Part shown: in pieces, positions 9,133 through 17,801 of the stretch
Position numbering within the stretch: the stretch's first letter is position 1
How the letters are laid out: each line of letters opens with the position of its first letter
Source of the DNA: Parascardovia denticolens DSM 10105 = JCM 12538
GTDB lineage: Bacteria > Actinomycetota > Actinomycetes > Actinomycetales > Bifidobacteriaceae
Assembly: GCF_001042675.1 (NCBI RefSeq)
Contig: NZ_AP012333.1
Coordinates: 1,798,001 to 1,862,000 of the forward strand
Reading direction: 5' to 3'
Length of the DNA: 64,000 nt
Program-made: the position numbers and the translations under genes
The notes under the pieces: model-generated
What the model saw: only the letters and a program-made list of their open reading frames with translations
Databases searched by the model: none
Told to the model about the DNA's origin: nothing

Positions 9133-10625
9133 CGCGTCACCTTCTTCATATGGAAATGGCACCAGGTCCCGAAAACCAGGAACCAGACGATCCCTCCGAC
9201 GGCGGCCCAGAGCGTGTCCGGAGCCAGGAAGAGGGAGAGGTAGATAAGGACGAAGAAACCGATGGCGAGGGAGTCGAGGACTTTGTAAGCCGGCATCAGG
9301 AAGCCGTCGGCGCTGAAGTCAGCCGACTGCCGGTATTTCCAATGAGCGACCATGGTCAGGATGTAGATGAAGATGGTCACCGCCGAGGAGGCGGAGGAGA
9401 ACCAGGTGAAGGCCTGGGTGATGGCCGGGAAGACGCTGACCAAGGGGGACAGGAGGATGAAGATCCCGGAGAAGACGATGGCCCGGGCCGGAACCCGGTG
9501 GGAGGAGACCTGATCCAGGCTGAAAAAGCGCAAAGGCGAAGTCTGCGGGCTTTCCACGGCGACCTGGTAAAGGTGCCGACCAGCTGAGAAAAGTAGGGAA
9601 TTCAACGAGGAGCTGGCCGCGGTGATGACCACGAAGAAGACCAAGGCGGAGGCCCAGTCGATGCCGGCGTATTTGAAGACCATGATGAAAGGGGAGACGA
9701 ATTCGCCCGACTTGTCAGGAACGAAGTTGCGCCAAGGGACGATCGCCATGATGGCCAGAAGGGCCCCCACGTAGAAGATGAGGATCCGGTAGATGATCTG
9801 GTTGGTCGCCTTCTTAAGCACCGGCCGGGGGTTCTTGGTCTCGGAGACGGTCACCCCCACGAACTCGATCAACTCATAAGCGAAGAAGACCATGGGGAAG
9901 GCAATGGCGAAGTTGTACCATCCGTTCGGGGCCAGGGTGAAACCGTTGAAAATATTGGACAGGCTGGCCGTCCCCGCCCGGGTCCTGATGACCGAGCCGG
10001 TGGTCTGCACGGTGACGGCTGAATAATGGTAATGCATGATCACCATGACGATGGCCGTGGCTATCATGCCGATGATCAGGGTGATCTTGATCATCGCGAA
10101 CCAGAATTCCGCCTCTCCGAAGGCCTTGACCGCAATCAGGTTGATCATGACCAGGACGGCCAGGAAGGCGATCTCGATCAGCCATTTCCACGGGGACAAA
10201 TCCAGTCCGTAAGTCTTGAAAAACTCCACGAAGTAACGGGAGACGGCGGTCAGCTCGGTCATGCCTACCAGGACCAGAACGATCCAATAAGACCATTGAG
10301 CGTAATGGCCCCAGGCCTTGCCCACGTATTTGGAGATGAAGTTGATGAAAGTATGCTGACTGGGGTCCTGATACATGAGTTCGCCGATGGCCCTCATGAG
10401 GATGAACATGATCAGTCCGACCAGGATATAGACCAAGACGATGGAGGGGCCGGTCAGGGCGATGGACTTGCCAGATCCCAGGAAGAGGCCGGTGCCGATG
10501 GTCCCGCCGATGGCGATGAATTGGACGTGCCTGTTGCTCAGTCCTCTTTCCATGGCGTTATGGGAATCCAGCTGTTCCACGGAGTCGAGGGAACCCGCCC
10601 GTGAAGAATCCGCCTGCTGACTCAT
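9129..10625 (-). CDS. Amino-acid permease, APC superfamily (AAT/GABA-permease type)
   Basis: Importer of 498 residues with about 12 membrane helices. Signature segments are RHVQFIAIGGTIGTGLFLGS, GPSIVLVYILVG, MRAIGELMYQDPSQHTF and FAYELIEFVGVTVSETKNP. The ATG at 10625 (protein start MSQQADSS) was chosen because GAGGAAA lies just upstream; a longer reading frame to 10706 has no such site. About 30 hydrophilic residues precede the first helix. It shares the AAT fold with the permease at 7209-8675 but is clearly a different paralogue and is translationally coupled to the RDD gene downstream. Substrate not assignable. Confidence 0.93.
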   Translation of the reverse strand: MSQQADSSRAGSLDSVEQLDSHNAMERGLSNRHVQFIAIGGTIGTGLFLGSGKSIALTGPSIVLVYILVGLIMFILMRAIGELMYQDPSQHTFINFISKYVGKAWGHYAQWSYWIVLVLVGMTELTAVSRYFVEFFKTYGLDLSPWKWLIEIAFLAVLVMINLIAVKAFGEAEFWFAMIKITLIIGMIATAIVMVIMHYHYSAVTVQTTGSVIRTRAGTASLSNIFNGFTLAPNGWYNFAIAFPMVFFAYELIEFVGVTVSETKNPRPVLKKATNQIIYRILIFYVGALLAIMAIVPWRNFVPDKSGEFVSPFIMVFKYAGIDWASALVFFVVITAASSSLNSLLFSAGRHLYQVAVESPQTSPLRFFSLDQVSSHRVPARAIVFSGIFILLSPLVSVFPAITQAFTWFSSASSAVTIFIYILTMVAHWKYRQSADFSADGFLMPAYKVLDSLAIGFFVLIYLSLFLAPDTLWAAVGGIVWFLVFGTWCHFHMKKVTR

Positions 10626-10960
10626 GTTTTCCTCTGTCGTCACTTCGATTCCATTCTCCAGGCTCGGCTTGCTTCCGTGGCCAGCGGCCATGGATGACTC
10701 AATCAAAGTTCCACTCTAATGAGTTCCCTGGTCGAGACCCATCCTCTTCCGGCGATTTCCCCCAGTTTTGCACAATACAGCTTCTCTATCCCCAACAAAG
10801 TGCATTCCAAGCATCTGTCTTCGAATATTTCCGAACGAGCGCAACAATGTAACCGAACCTGCATGATAAGCGAAATTTGTGTAGTAAAGCGTGTATTATA
10901 ATCATATAATCGTCTTGTTTATCAAGCGAAATTTTTTTGATTATTCAGAAAGAGGAGATA
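10626..10960 (+). promoter_or_regulatory. Divergent intergenic region with AT-rich promoter-like element and 11-bp direct repeat
   Basis: No gene seen. The right part is strikingly AT-rich for this window. Two TATAAT boxes are visible at 10897-10902 and 10905-10910, and an 11-base direct repeat AAGCGAAATTT occurs at 10868-10878 and 10924-10934, bracketing those boxes. A well-placed -35 box is not evident. The arrangement suggests a promoter and perhaps a regulator site for the plus-strand gene starting at 10961, which has AGAGGAG ahead of its ATG. Visual inspection only. Confidence 0.35.
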
Positions 10961-11659
10961 ATGGACCAGCATCGTATCCAACACCGACTAAGTTCGCTTT
11001 TTACCCGGATTTTCGTAATTCTATTTTTAGCTTTAATAGCGCTCATGCTAAGTATGGTTCCTTCACCATTCGCGATGGCTAGCGAGAAGACTCCGGAAAT
11101 CATCTTGAAAGAGTCATCCGATCCCTATACAACACTTGAGAATATGAGCTCAGAACAAAAGAAGGCAATGGAGACATTCTTAGCTTCAGCAACGAATCGA
11201 CAGCTGGCAGCTACTTTTCAGAATACTAACCCAGCATAAACTGCAATCTGCCTCTTCATACGTAGGATATAATTATACTTCTCGAGTGTAAGGGAAAAAG
11301 CAGAATGCGTTATCCATGTTAGCGTACGAGGTTGCGAGCAAGGGGCAAAAGATGCATCTACAGCGAGTTCCGCAGCTGCAAAATACTTCAACCAATCTAC
11401 CCTACACAACGGTAGAGGAGACGCTTTTCGACACTGTTACTGGAATGCGTTAATGACACATCATATTGGCGCAGCGAACGCTGAGATTATTGCAACGAAT
11501 CACGAAAAATATAGTAAGGGCCCGAAGAGAGAAACGAACATGGATCTTGCGAATAATCGAACGGAAAGAACGGTTGGACGCCAAACAAAAACCTACTCTC
11601 AAGCATTAGCGAGATGTCGAGACCTTGCAAATCATGGAAAGCTGGTGACTCTCAAATGA
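10961..11659 (+). pseudogene. Secreted DUF6973-like protein, broken by two compensating frameshifts
   Basis: The first 92 codons encode a typical signal peptide (basic start, helix RIFVILFLALIALML, cleavage region AMAS) followed by a secreted segment, ending at TAA (11237). From about 11232 to 11285 the sequence makes sense in a different frame (reading HKLQSASSYVGYNYTSR), and from about 11285 to 11659 it returns to the first frame. That last part contains the conserved-looking core LHNGRGDAFRHCYWNALM and MDLANNRTERTVGR, which resembles the family annotated DUF6973 (function unknown). The original protein would be about 232 residues. It is AT-richer than its neighbours, pointing to transfer. 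If the two shifts are sequencing errors, the gene is intact; otherwise it is dead. Confidence 0.7.
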
Positions 11660-11697
11660 CAGTCAATGCCGATTGAAATCCACAAAATCATCAGCAA

Positions 11698-12159
11698 ATG
11701 GAAACGCATAAATCAAGAAGGGCAGCCCTTCTCATACTGGTTATCGGTTTTACCGTGATTTTAATCGCACTCGCGATATTCATAGCGATCCACATGGAAC
11801 GAAGTCGGCAAAACGAGCGGACCACAAGCGTTCAGAAGAATCTGACCAGTCAAGTAGAGGAGGGCAAAGATAAAGTGAAACTTCCACTCACTGTTAATAA
11901 TGCCGGTTGGACGCAAGCCCTCATCGTCTGCCCTTACAGCCAAGCGAAAAACTTGCCCGCCACATTCCGAAAAGCGGCGGCCAAAATCAATACCCAAGAC
12001 GAAGGCGCGCAATGGATCATCTTTTCGGACTCTAAAGGTCTAAGGACACAAAAAGTCTCAAGACAAACCATTGATTTCTGTTCCGCCACAGTGAAAGGCT
12101 GGATGGAGATCTCCCCAGGTCAAGAGATTCCCTATACGACATACGACGAAGAGCAATAA
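11698..12159 (+). CDS. Small single-pass membrane protein, function unknown
   Basis: Protein of 153 residues that I do not recognise. A short basic N-terminus (METHKSRR) is followed by one membrane helix (about residues 9-31) and a domain of about 120 residues that would lie outside the cell and contains two cysteines (in IVCPYSQ and DFCSAT), able to form a disulfide. It starts 39 bases after the DUF6973-like gene and shares its lower GC; no clear ribosome-binding site is visible, so it may rely on translation of the upstream gene. A strong terminator follows. It could be a partner or immunity protein for the secreted neighbour, but nothing beyond adjacency supports this. Confidence 0.62.
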   Translation: METHKSRRAALLILVIGFTVILIALAIFIAIHMERSRQNERTTSVQKNLTSQVEEGKDKVKLPLTVNNAGWTQALIVCPYSQAKNLPATFRKAAAKINTQDEGAQWIIFSDSKGLRTQKVSRQTIDFCSATVKGWMEISPGQEIPYTTYDEEQ

Positions 12160-12171
12160 GCTAAGTACAAG

Positions 12172-12227
12172 AAAGGCCCGTCTTCCGTTTGCCCTCATCA
12201 ATGAAAGCAAACGGAAGACGGGCCTTT
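12172..12227 (+). terminator. Strong intrinsic terminator, 21-bp perfect stem
   Basis: Arms at 12172-12192 and 12207-12227 are perfectly complementary over 21 bases with a 14-base loop; the left arm begins AAAGGCCCGTC and the right arm ends GGGCCTTT, followed by CTTT. The A-rich left side and T-rich right side mean it could work in both directions, stopping the plus-strand islet and also the minus-strand scrT remnant that ends at 12265. Confidence 0.88.
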
Positions 12228-12264
12228 CTTTACTCGCGATTCGGCGAAACCACCGTTTACTTGT

Positions 12265-13394
12265 TTACTTGACCTTCTTGATCTTCATGATCAAAGCCGC
12301 GGCGATGAGCACAAGCACGATGACCACGATGAAGATCCACATATAGGCCTGAGCGGAATAGCCGGAGGACTGATGCAGGATCGCACGAGCCACGACGGTG
12401 AGAACGGCGGAAGTGAAGAGGGAGCCAATCACCTGGGAAAGGGTGTTGGCTAGATTCAGGATACCCAGATCCTTACCGGCTTCGTCAGGGTTGGGCAGAA
12501 CAGCCACATTCAAGGCCTGGTCGATGGCGTTGTAAACGCCATAGCCGAATCCGGCGATGCCCGCGAACAGGTACATGCCCAAGGGGCTGCGGAAGATCAA
12601 AGGCATAGCCGCGCCCACGGCGAAGAGGCAGGAAGCCAGAGCCACGGGCAGCTTGCGCATATGGATCTTATCGGTGATGGGGCCAGCGGTCACAGCGGCC
12701 ACCAAGGAGACGACGAAGGTGATGACGGCCATGGTGGCGATCACGTCCGCCGCCCTGTCCTTGGCCTTGGGGTCACCCGCGAAAATGTAGTACTGGCAGA
12801 TGTAGAGCTGGTAGGAGTTGATCATCCAGTAGCCACCCATCATGATGGTGCGGCCGATCAAGGCGAAATAGAAATCGGGGGCGTGCATGGGAGGCCGGAA
12901 GGAGAGGAGGATCATCCTGAGGCTGAACTTGTCCCGGGGCTGATCCAGATTCGACTTGTCCGCCGGCCAGATGGCGACGGTGATGATGCCGATCAGGCTG
13001 AAGACGGCCAAGCCCATCATCCATCCGGAGAAGATGCCGGGCTCACCCAGCTTGATCAGGCGGGCGCCGACGAAGTTGCCCAAAGTCTGGCCGACGGCGA
13101 TGCCCGCCCCATAGAAGCCGGAGATGGTTCCACGGACTTTGTCGCGGATGCGGTCGATGCGTGGATGGACTGTACATCCGGGTTTTGCAGGCTTTCCGGG
13201 GTGGCGGGCTGGGCCCCGGGAATCGGCTCTGCCAGACGTTGGACGGAGACCTTCTCCTCTTCGCTCAAGGCGTTTTCGTAGTCCGGCCGGTCATCGATCC
13301 CCGGCCTGATGAAGCCATTACTGCCGCCCGTCGGAATGGGGACCTTCTCGGCATCCCCTTCGGTCAACTGATTGGAATCATCATTGGAAGACAT
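12265..13394 (-). pseudogene. scrT: Sucrose-type MFS permease (scrT-like), internal deletion removing helices 1-4
   Basis: The start is normal: ATG at 13394 with AAGGAAGG upstream, and a hydrophilic tail of about 77 residues (GGSNGFIRPGIDDRPDYENA, LSEEEKVSVQRLAEP). Near 13150 the reading frame changes and the sequence jumps straight into RIRDKVRGTISGFYGAGIAV, which in MFS carriers is the loop and start of helix 5. From there eight helices run in another frame to 12265. Helices 1-4, about 130 residues, are absent and the joint is out of frame, so no functional carrier can be made. It lies directly downstream of sucrose phosphorylase on the same strand, the place of the sucrose permease in bifidobacterial scr operons. 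An assembly collapse is the alternative explanation. Confidence 0.82.
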
Positions 13395-13415
13395 AAGTTT
13401 TTACCCTTCCTTGTG

Positions 13416-13450
13416 GAAGAGGCCGGCGGGCGCGCCCAACCGGCCTCTTC
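13416..13450 (-). repeat. Inverted repeat between scrP and scrT start (attenuator or terminator-like hairpin)
   Basis: Arms GAAGAGGCCGG (13416-13426) and CCGGCCTCTTC (13440-13450) form an 11-bp perfect stem with a GC-rich loop. It lies just upstream of the ribosome-binding site of the scrT remnant. On the minus strand no T-run follows, so it is more likely an mRNA stabiliser or attenuating hairpin separating expression of the phosphorylase and permease than a classical terminator. Confidence 0.5.
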
Positions 13451-13538
13451 CTCCATCGATTATTCTTTTTGATTTCCTCTTTTCTTTATCGCTTCAGCTT
13501 CGGGCGGCGGCACCGGGCGACGCGCCTCGGGCCGCGAA

Positions 13539-15047
13539 TCAGGCGACGGCCGGAGGCTCGGCGATCAGGTCATCTGTCTTATGATCGCCAGCGGAATCCT
13601 TCCACCGCAAAGAGCAGACCGGAGCTTCGTCCTTGCCGACGCCCTGGGCCGGGGTGAAGGTCAAAGTCGCTTCGGTCTCCTTGCCGGTCCAGGCGAAGGT
13701 CAGGGAATCCCCGTTCTGAGCGAAGGAGAAGTCCCCGTCAAAGGCTTCCAGGCCGTTACGGAAGCGACAGAGGGCGTTGAGGGCCTTGACGACTGGACGC
13801 TCCAGATTCTGGTCGATCTCCTCCAGGCTGTAGTAATGCCGGTTGATGTCACGACCGACATTGGTCTCCTTCAGCAACTGCATATCGTTCTCGCCGGCCA
13901 AGGCGCCCACATAATAGACCTGGGGGACGCCGGGCATGAAGAACTGGACGGCGCGGGCGGCGATGTACTTTTGGTCGTCGCAGCCCAAGGCCGAGTAATA
14001 GGTGCAGTTGACCTGGTAGAGGTCCAGGTTGGAGGCGGCGGCGCCGGTGGCGGCTGCGGATTCGCCGTGGGAGTTCTCCTTGATGGTCTCCACCAGCTGG
14101 TCCACTTCCTCGTCAGGGACCAGTCCTTTGAGGGAGCGATCCATCTGGTCGGAGCCGATGTCGATGACGCCGATGCCGTCATGGGTATCAAGCACGTTGA
14201 CCGCGTTCCCCGGGCGGACTTCCATCCACCGGGCCAGAGGGCCGGTCTTGCCGGTGGTCAAAGCATGCAGGAGCAGGCCAGGGATGGCGAAATCGTAGAC
14301 CCGATCCACTTTGCCGGCGATCTCCACCTGCTTCATGTAATGGGAATGAACTTCTATCAAGGTCTCCATGCCACGCTTGGCGGACTCCTCCTTGATGCGG
14401 CCGATCAGCTCGAAGGTCTTGGGGGTCATGAAGCAGGTCGTCTTGGCCTGTTTGGCTCCGTAGCCAACCGCGTCCAGACGGATGAAGGAGACGTGGGACT
14501 GGGACATCTGGTCCAGGATGGACATGAGGTAGTCCCAGCCCTCGATGGAATCCGTGTTGATGTCCACCTGCTGGGGAGTGAAGGTGGTCCAGACCAGGCG
14601 GGTCTTGCCGCCCCAATTATAGTGGGTGAAAGGCAGACCCGGACGGGGACGGTAGATCCCTGCCAGATCCTCTTCCGTGGCCCCGTCGGGGAAGACGGCG
14701 GACATGGTCAGGAACATGCCATAGTAGGGAGAGGCTTCGCCATTCTTCATGACATCCTGGAATTGCTTGGATTCCCACGACATGTGGTTGACGATGGCGT
14801 CGACCATGATGTCGTGCGTCTTGGAAAGCTCGGCGATGTCATCCCATGTCCCCAAGCGAGGATCCACCTTGGTGTGGTCGATGGGGTCAAAACCGGCGTC
14901 CGCCCCATCGAAAGGAGTGAAGAAGGGGAGAATATGGACCCCCTCATAAACGCCATCGAACCGGGTGCGAAGCACATCGGTCAGAGATCGTATCGTCCCT
15001 TCCCCGAAGCGATTCGCATAGGTGATCAGCTGCACCTTGTTTTTCAT
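13539..15047 (-). CDS. scrP: Sucrose phosphorylase (GH13_18)
   Basis: Cytosolic enzyme of 502 residues that converts sucrose and phosphate to alpha-glucose-1-phosphate and fructose, feeding the bifid shunt with one ATP saved. The length is that of the bifidobacterial family. Catalytic elements are present: the nucleophile Asp in FIRLDAVGYG, the acid/base Glu in IEVHSHY and the third Asp in VLDTHDGIG. The opening MKNKVQLITYANRFGEGTI is typical of the family. The gene is intact while its downstream permease gene is deleted, so sucrose would have to enter by another route. No LacI-type scrR gene is seen nearby. The upstream 240 bases contain no other gene. Confidence 0.97.
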   Translation of the reverse strand: MKNKVQLITYANRFGEGTIRSLTDVLRTRFDGVYEGVHILPFFTPFDGADAGFDPIDHTKVDPRLGTWDDIAELSKTHDIMVDAIVNHMSWESKQFQDVMKNGEASPYYGMFLTMSAVFPDGATEEDLAGIYRPRPGLPFTHYNWGGKTRLVWTTFTPQQVDINTDSIEGWDYLMSILDQMSQSHVSFIRLDAVGYGAKQAKTTCFMTPKTFELIGRIKEESAKRGMETLIEVHSHYMKQVEIAGKVDRVYDFAIPGLLLHALTTGKTGPLARWMEVRPGNAVNVLDTHDGIGVIDIGSDQMDRSLKGLVPDEEVDQLVETIKENSHGESAAATGAAASNLDLYQVNCTYYSALGCDDQKYIAARAVQFFMPGVPQVYYVGALAGENDMQLLKETNVGRDINRHYYSLEEIDQNLERPVVKALNALCRFRNGLEAFDGDFSFAQNGDSLTFAWTGKETEATLTFTPAQGVGKDEAPVCSLRWKDSAGDHKTDDLIAEPPAVA

Positions 15048-15287
15048 TCAGGCCTCCTTGACTGAACCGGCGCCCGTCGATGGGAAAGCCGGATAGCTGT
15101 CTGGCAATTGCTTCGGAATGCGCTCCGCTTCTCGTCCAATCCTGCTCCATCAATGCGCAGCCTGGCCAGGGAGGCGCCCACCACGATGTAAATTGCGTCA
15201 CTTCTGACTTTAACACGCAGAAAAACACGGCATGTCTCAAAATGGGGACCGTTTTATGCAATATGCCACATTTCGGAGACGAAATCC

Positions 15288-16136
15288 CTATCTGCCCGCT
15301 GGGGCGGAGCCTCGGTGAGCCAGCAGGTGGACCCCCGACCCAAGAATGGCCCCGAGGACGCAAGCCAACAAAGAGAGGGACGGAGCCACGACGGGGTCTC
15401 CTCCCGCGGGGTAGATGTAGGTTGCCAAGGCCACGAGGGAGCAAAGGAAGGCGAGGACCATGAACAGGCGCGAATCAGGATGGACGGCCATGAGGATCAA
15501 AGAAGAGACCGCCAGCAGAGGCAGACCGATGTACAGAAGCGGCTGGAGCGGCCCGTATTTCGTCAAGGCCTCGAAGCGCCGCGCGACAAGGAACGTGGCC
15601 GGATGAACCAGAATCAGCCAAAGGACGAAGAAGACCGCAGGGGCTGTACGAACGGTGGAGAAGGCAGCGGACAACACCTTGCCGGCCGCCGCGAAGCCTT
15701 TCTTGCCGGAACCGTCCTCGGCGGACTCATCCTGACCGGTCAGGGCCCACACGGCCCTTAAGGCGCAGGCCAAACCGGACCCCACCAGGAGGAAGACCAG
15801 GCTGGGAACGAGGTCCATGAGGAGGATGCCGCCTTCAGCCATGGAACGGCTGACGAAAAACCAGATGATTTCATTGATCACCGCTATGCAGAGAACATCC
15901 AGCAGGAACAAATAGACGATTGTGGACCATCGCGGATATTTGAAGGTGACGACCAAGGCCATGGCCCCGACCAGGGACGAATAGAGAACCAGGACCAAGC
16001 CCGGCACGGAATACACATCTACTGCCAGAGATATGGCGCACGCCACCAAGGGGATGACCGTCGCCGCCAGGAAAACCGCAAGCGCGGTCAAGGCCGCCCC
16101 TTTGCGACCCATATGTTTGCCAAGATCAGAGAACAT
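15288..16136 (-). CDS. Multi-pass membrane protein, function unknown
   Basis: Protein of 282 residues with about eight hydrophobic segments and one central hydrophilic loop (DESAEDGSGKKG) between the two halves; no family motif that I recognise. The ATG at 16136 (MFSDLGKHMGRKG) was chosen because GGGAGGGA lies upstream; an in-frame start 33 bases earlier lacks one. It is divergent from a decayed lipoprotein gene and upstream of the scrP gene on the same strand, with 240 bases between them. Base composition is like the rest of the chromosome. Confidence 0.75.
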   Translation of the reverse strand: MFSDLGKHMGRKGAALTALAVFLAATVIPLVACAISLAVDVYSVPGLVLVLYSSLVGAMALVVTFKYPRWSTIVYLFLLDVLCIAVINEIIWFFVSRSMAEGGILLMDLVPSLVFLLVGSGLACALRAVWALTGQDESAEDGSGKKGFAAAGKVLSAAFSTVRTAPAVFFVLWLILVHPATFLVARRFEALTKYGPLQPLLYIGLPLLAVSSLILMAVHPDSRLFMVLAFLCSLVALATYIYPAGGDPVVAPSLSLLACVLGAILGSGVHLLAHRGSAPAGR

Positions 16137-16475
16137 CTTTATTCCCTCCCATTTATTGTCGAAAAGCAACTTTCATATGCAAAAAACATATTTCCCCTCT
16201 ATTCTATCAGCAAAAAAGCAAACAAGGTTTTGTTTCTTTCCTCCTCTCGGCTCGCCACACGAATAGTCGCCGATCCGTGAACAAAGGTACGGGGACACAA
16301 GGGATACAAGGAAAGAGTCGTGGAAGGACTGGGGGAAACGCAGGCATTTGCCAATAGCACACATCTCTGTTATCCTAAAATCATCCTTGGGAAGCATAGG
16401 TAAAGACGCTTATGCAAAGGACGGAAAGGTTGGCGAAGACGCCAATTATGAAGAAGATTCAGGAATCACGGGGAA
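16137..16475. other. Gene-free divergent intergenic region
   Basis: About 340 bases between a minus-strand membrane protein gene and the plus-strand lipoprotein pseudogene. It is AT-rich in its left half (runs of A around 16175-16225) and should hold the two divergent promoters. I see no convincing coding frame, hairpin or repeat in it. Confidence 0.5.
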
Positions 16476-17747
16476 ATGCTGAAATCACGCTTTAAGGAAA
16501 TCCTGACGCGATTGCTGCCTCTTACTCTGATTCCGCCAGCCTTAGCCTCTTGCAGCCCTCCAGTCGAACATCAAGGGGAAACCTTTCATCTCTTTCTTCT
16601 CCATCAAAATCGAGACTTACCGATTCGCCCTCTTCGCCAGCCCTGAATGGACAAGCGGCAAGCCATTCCCCTCTGCCTATACGGTTCTGGTGAAGGAAGA
16701 TGGGGGTTACGTCATCCACAAACACGCGCAGATGGACAGCGGAAAACTATCGTGGACAAAGCGTGGCCTCTTCTATTCCGACCGCTATGCGGATTATCGG
16801 CTCACCGACCAAGCGAAACCCCAAAGACGGAGCGTCCCCAAACCGAATGTGGAAGACGGCCTGGCTACCCTCGCTGATGAATCCACCACGGTCGGGATCT
16901 ACAACGGGAGATTCACGGGAAAGGGAATGGATTACAACGAGCAAATCATCATTTCAACCCGTGGCCGATCCCCATCGTTACGATCCCATCGCCAATACGG
17001 CACCACCTTCGCCTATGGAAATGACGTTTACAACATCTCCGATGGAAAGAACCCCGATGGTCGCGGATACAACCAGCTCGACCGGACCGTGCGAAACAAA
17101 CGCTTCTCCCTCTCCCGCATCCTTATACGCCAGGCTCCTCTCAGTGAGGCTGGCAGCCCGGTCACCAACGCCTCATGCTCCGGAGATGAGGCCGGCTTCC
17201 TGGGTTCACATCCGATTTTAAGCGAGGTCAAACCATTGGGAGGAAAAGAGAGCGAAAGTCTGCTGAGAGTGAAACAGAAAGATGAGACCGGCGTGGAAAT
17301 CGCCCAGACGGTGGAAATCATCGATACCCGCCATCGGCGGTGGAAATCCCTTCCCCTGCTGAACCCGAATAAAACAGCCTTTGCCTCGCCCTATGCGAAA
17401 TTCATCTACTCGCGCCAAGTGCCTCTTTCCTTGCGCGGACGCTTCCTCAACTGGCTGCATGGCGATGGCGTCTCCTGAAAACAGACATAAGGACAGGAAC
17501 CACAACCATCGTGAACGCGGATTTATACGAAGGGAAAAGACGAGGAAGGTCCTCCCAGTATCACCTCGCGTTCAGTGATGATCGTGCGGCTATTTTGGAA
17601 GAGGACGCAGACTCCCCCGAACGAGACCTCACCATACACATCGTCGATCTGAAAACCGAGAAGATGGAGAAGACCATCCCCCTGCATGGACTAGGGAAGA
17701 AGCTTGACTCAACTATGGTCGTCACCGATTTCGCAGTCCGGCCCTGA
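16476..17747 (+). pseudogene. Lipoprotein gene broken by several frameshifts
   Basis: A lipoprotein signal peptide opens at ATG 16476 (MLKSRFKEILTRLLPLTL, lipobox LASC). After about 16600 the meaningful reading moves to another frame (TYRFALFASPEWTSGKPF, YVIHKHAQMDSGKLSWTKRG). The middle part (17000-17200) alternates between two frames, and the end (TDIRTGTTTIVNADLYEG to VVTDFAVRP, stop 17745-17747) is in the first frame again. At least three shifts are needed to join the parts into one protein of about 420 residues. The repeated short strand-rich segments and phrases such as YHLAFSDDRAAIL suggest a beta-propeller-like extracellular domain, but I do not recognise the family. Individual pieces should not be annotated as separate genes. 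Confidence 0.75.
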
Positions 17748-17801
17748 TCCAGGCGAGTTTATATATAACTCATCTATAAATAAGTATAAATAATGTATAC
17801 C

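Noticed and set aside
13581-15065. 494-codon plus-strand frame opposite sucrose phosphorylase
   Set aside because: The minus-strand frame has complete GH13 catalytic motifs; the plus-strand frame has no recognisable domain.
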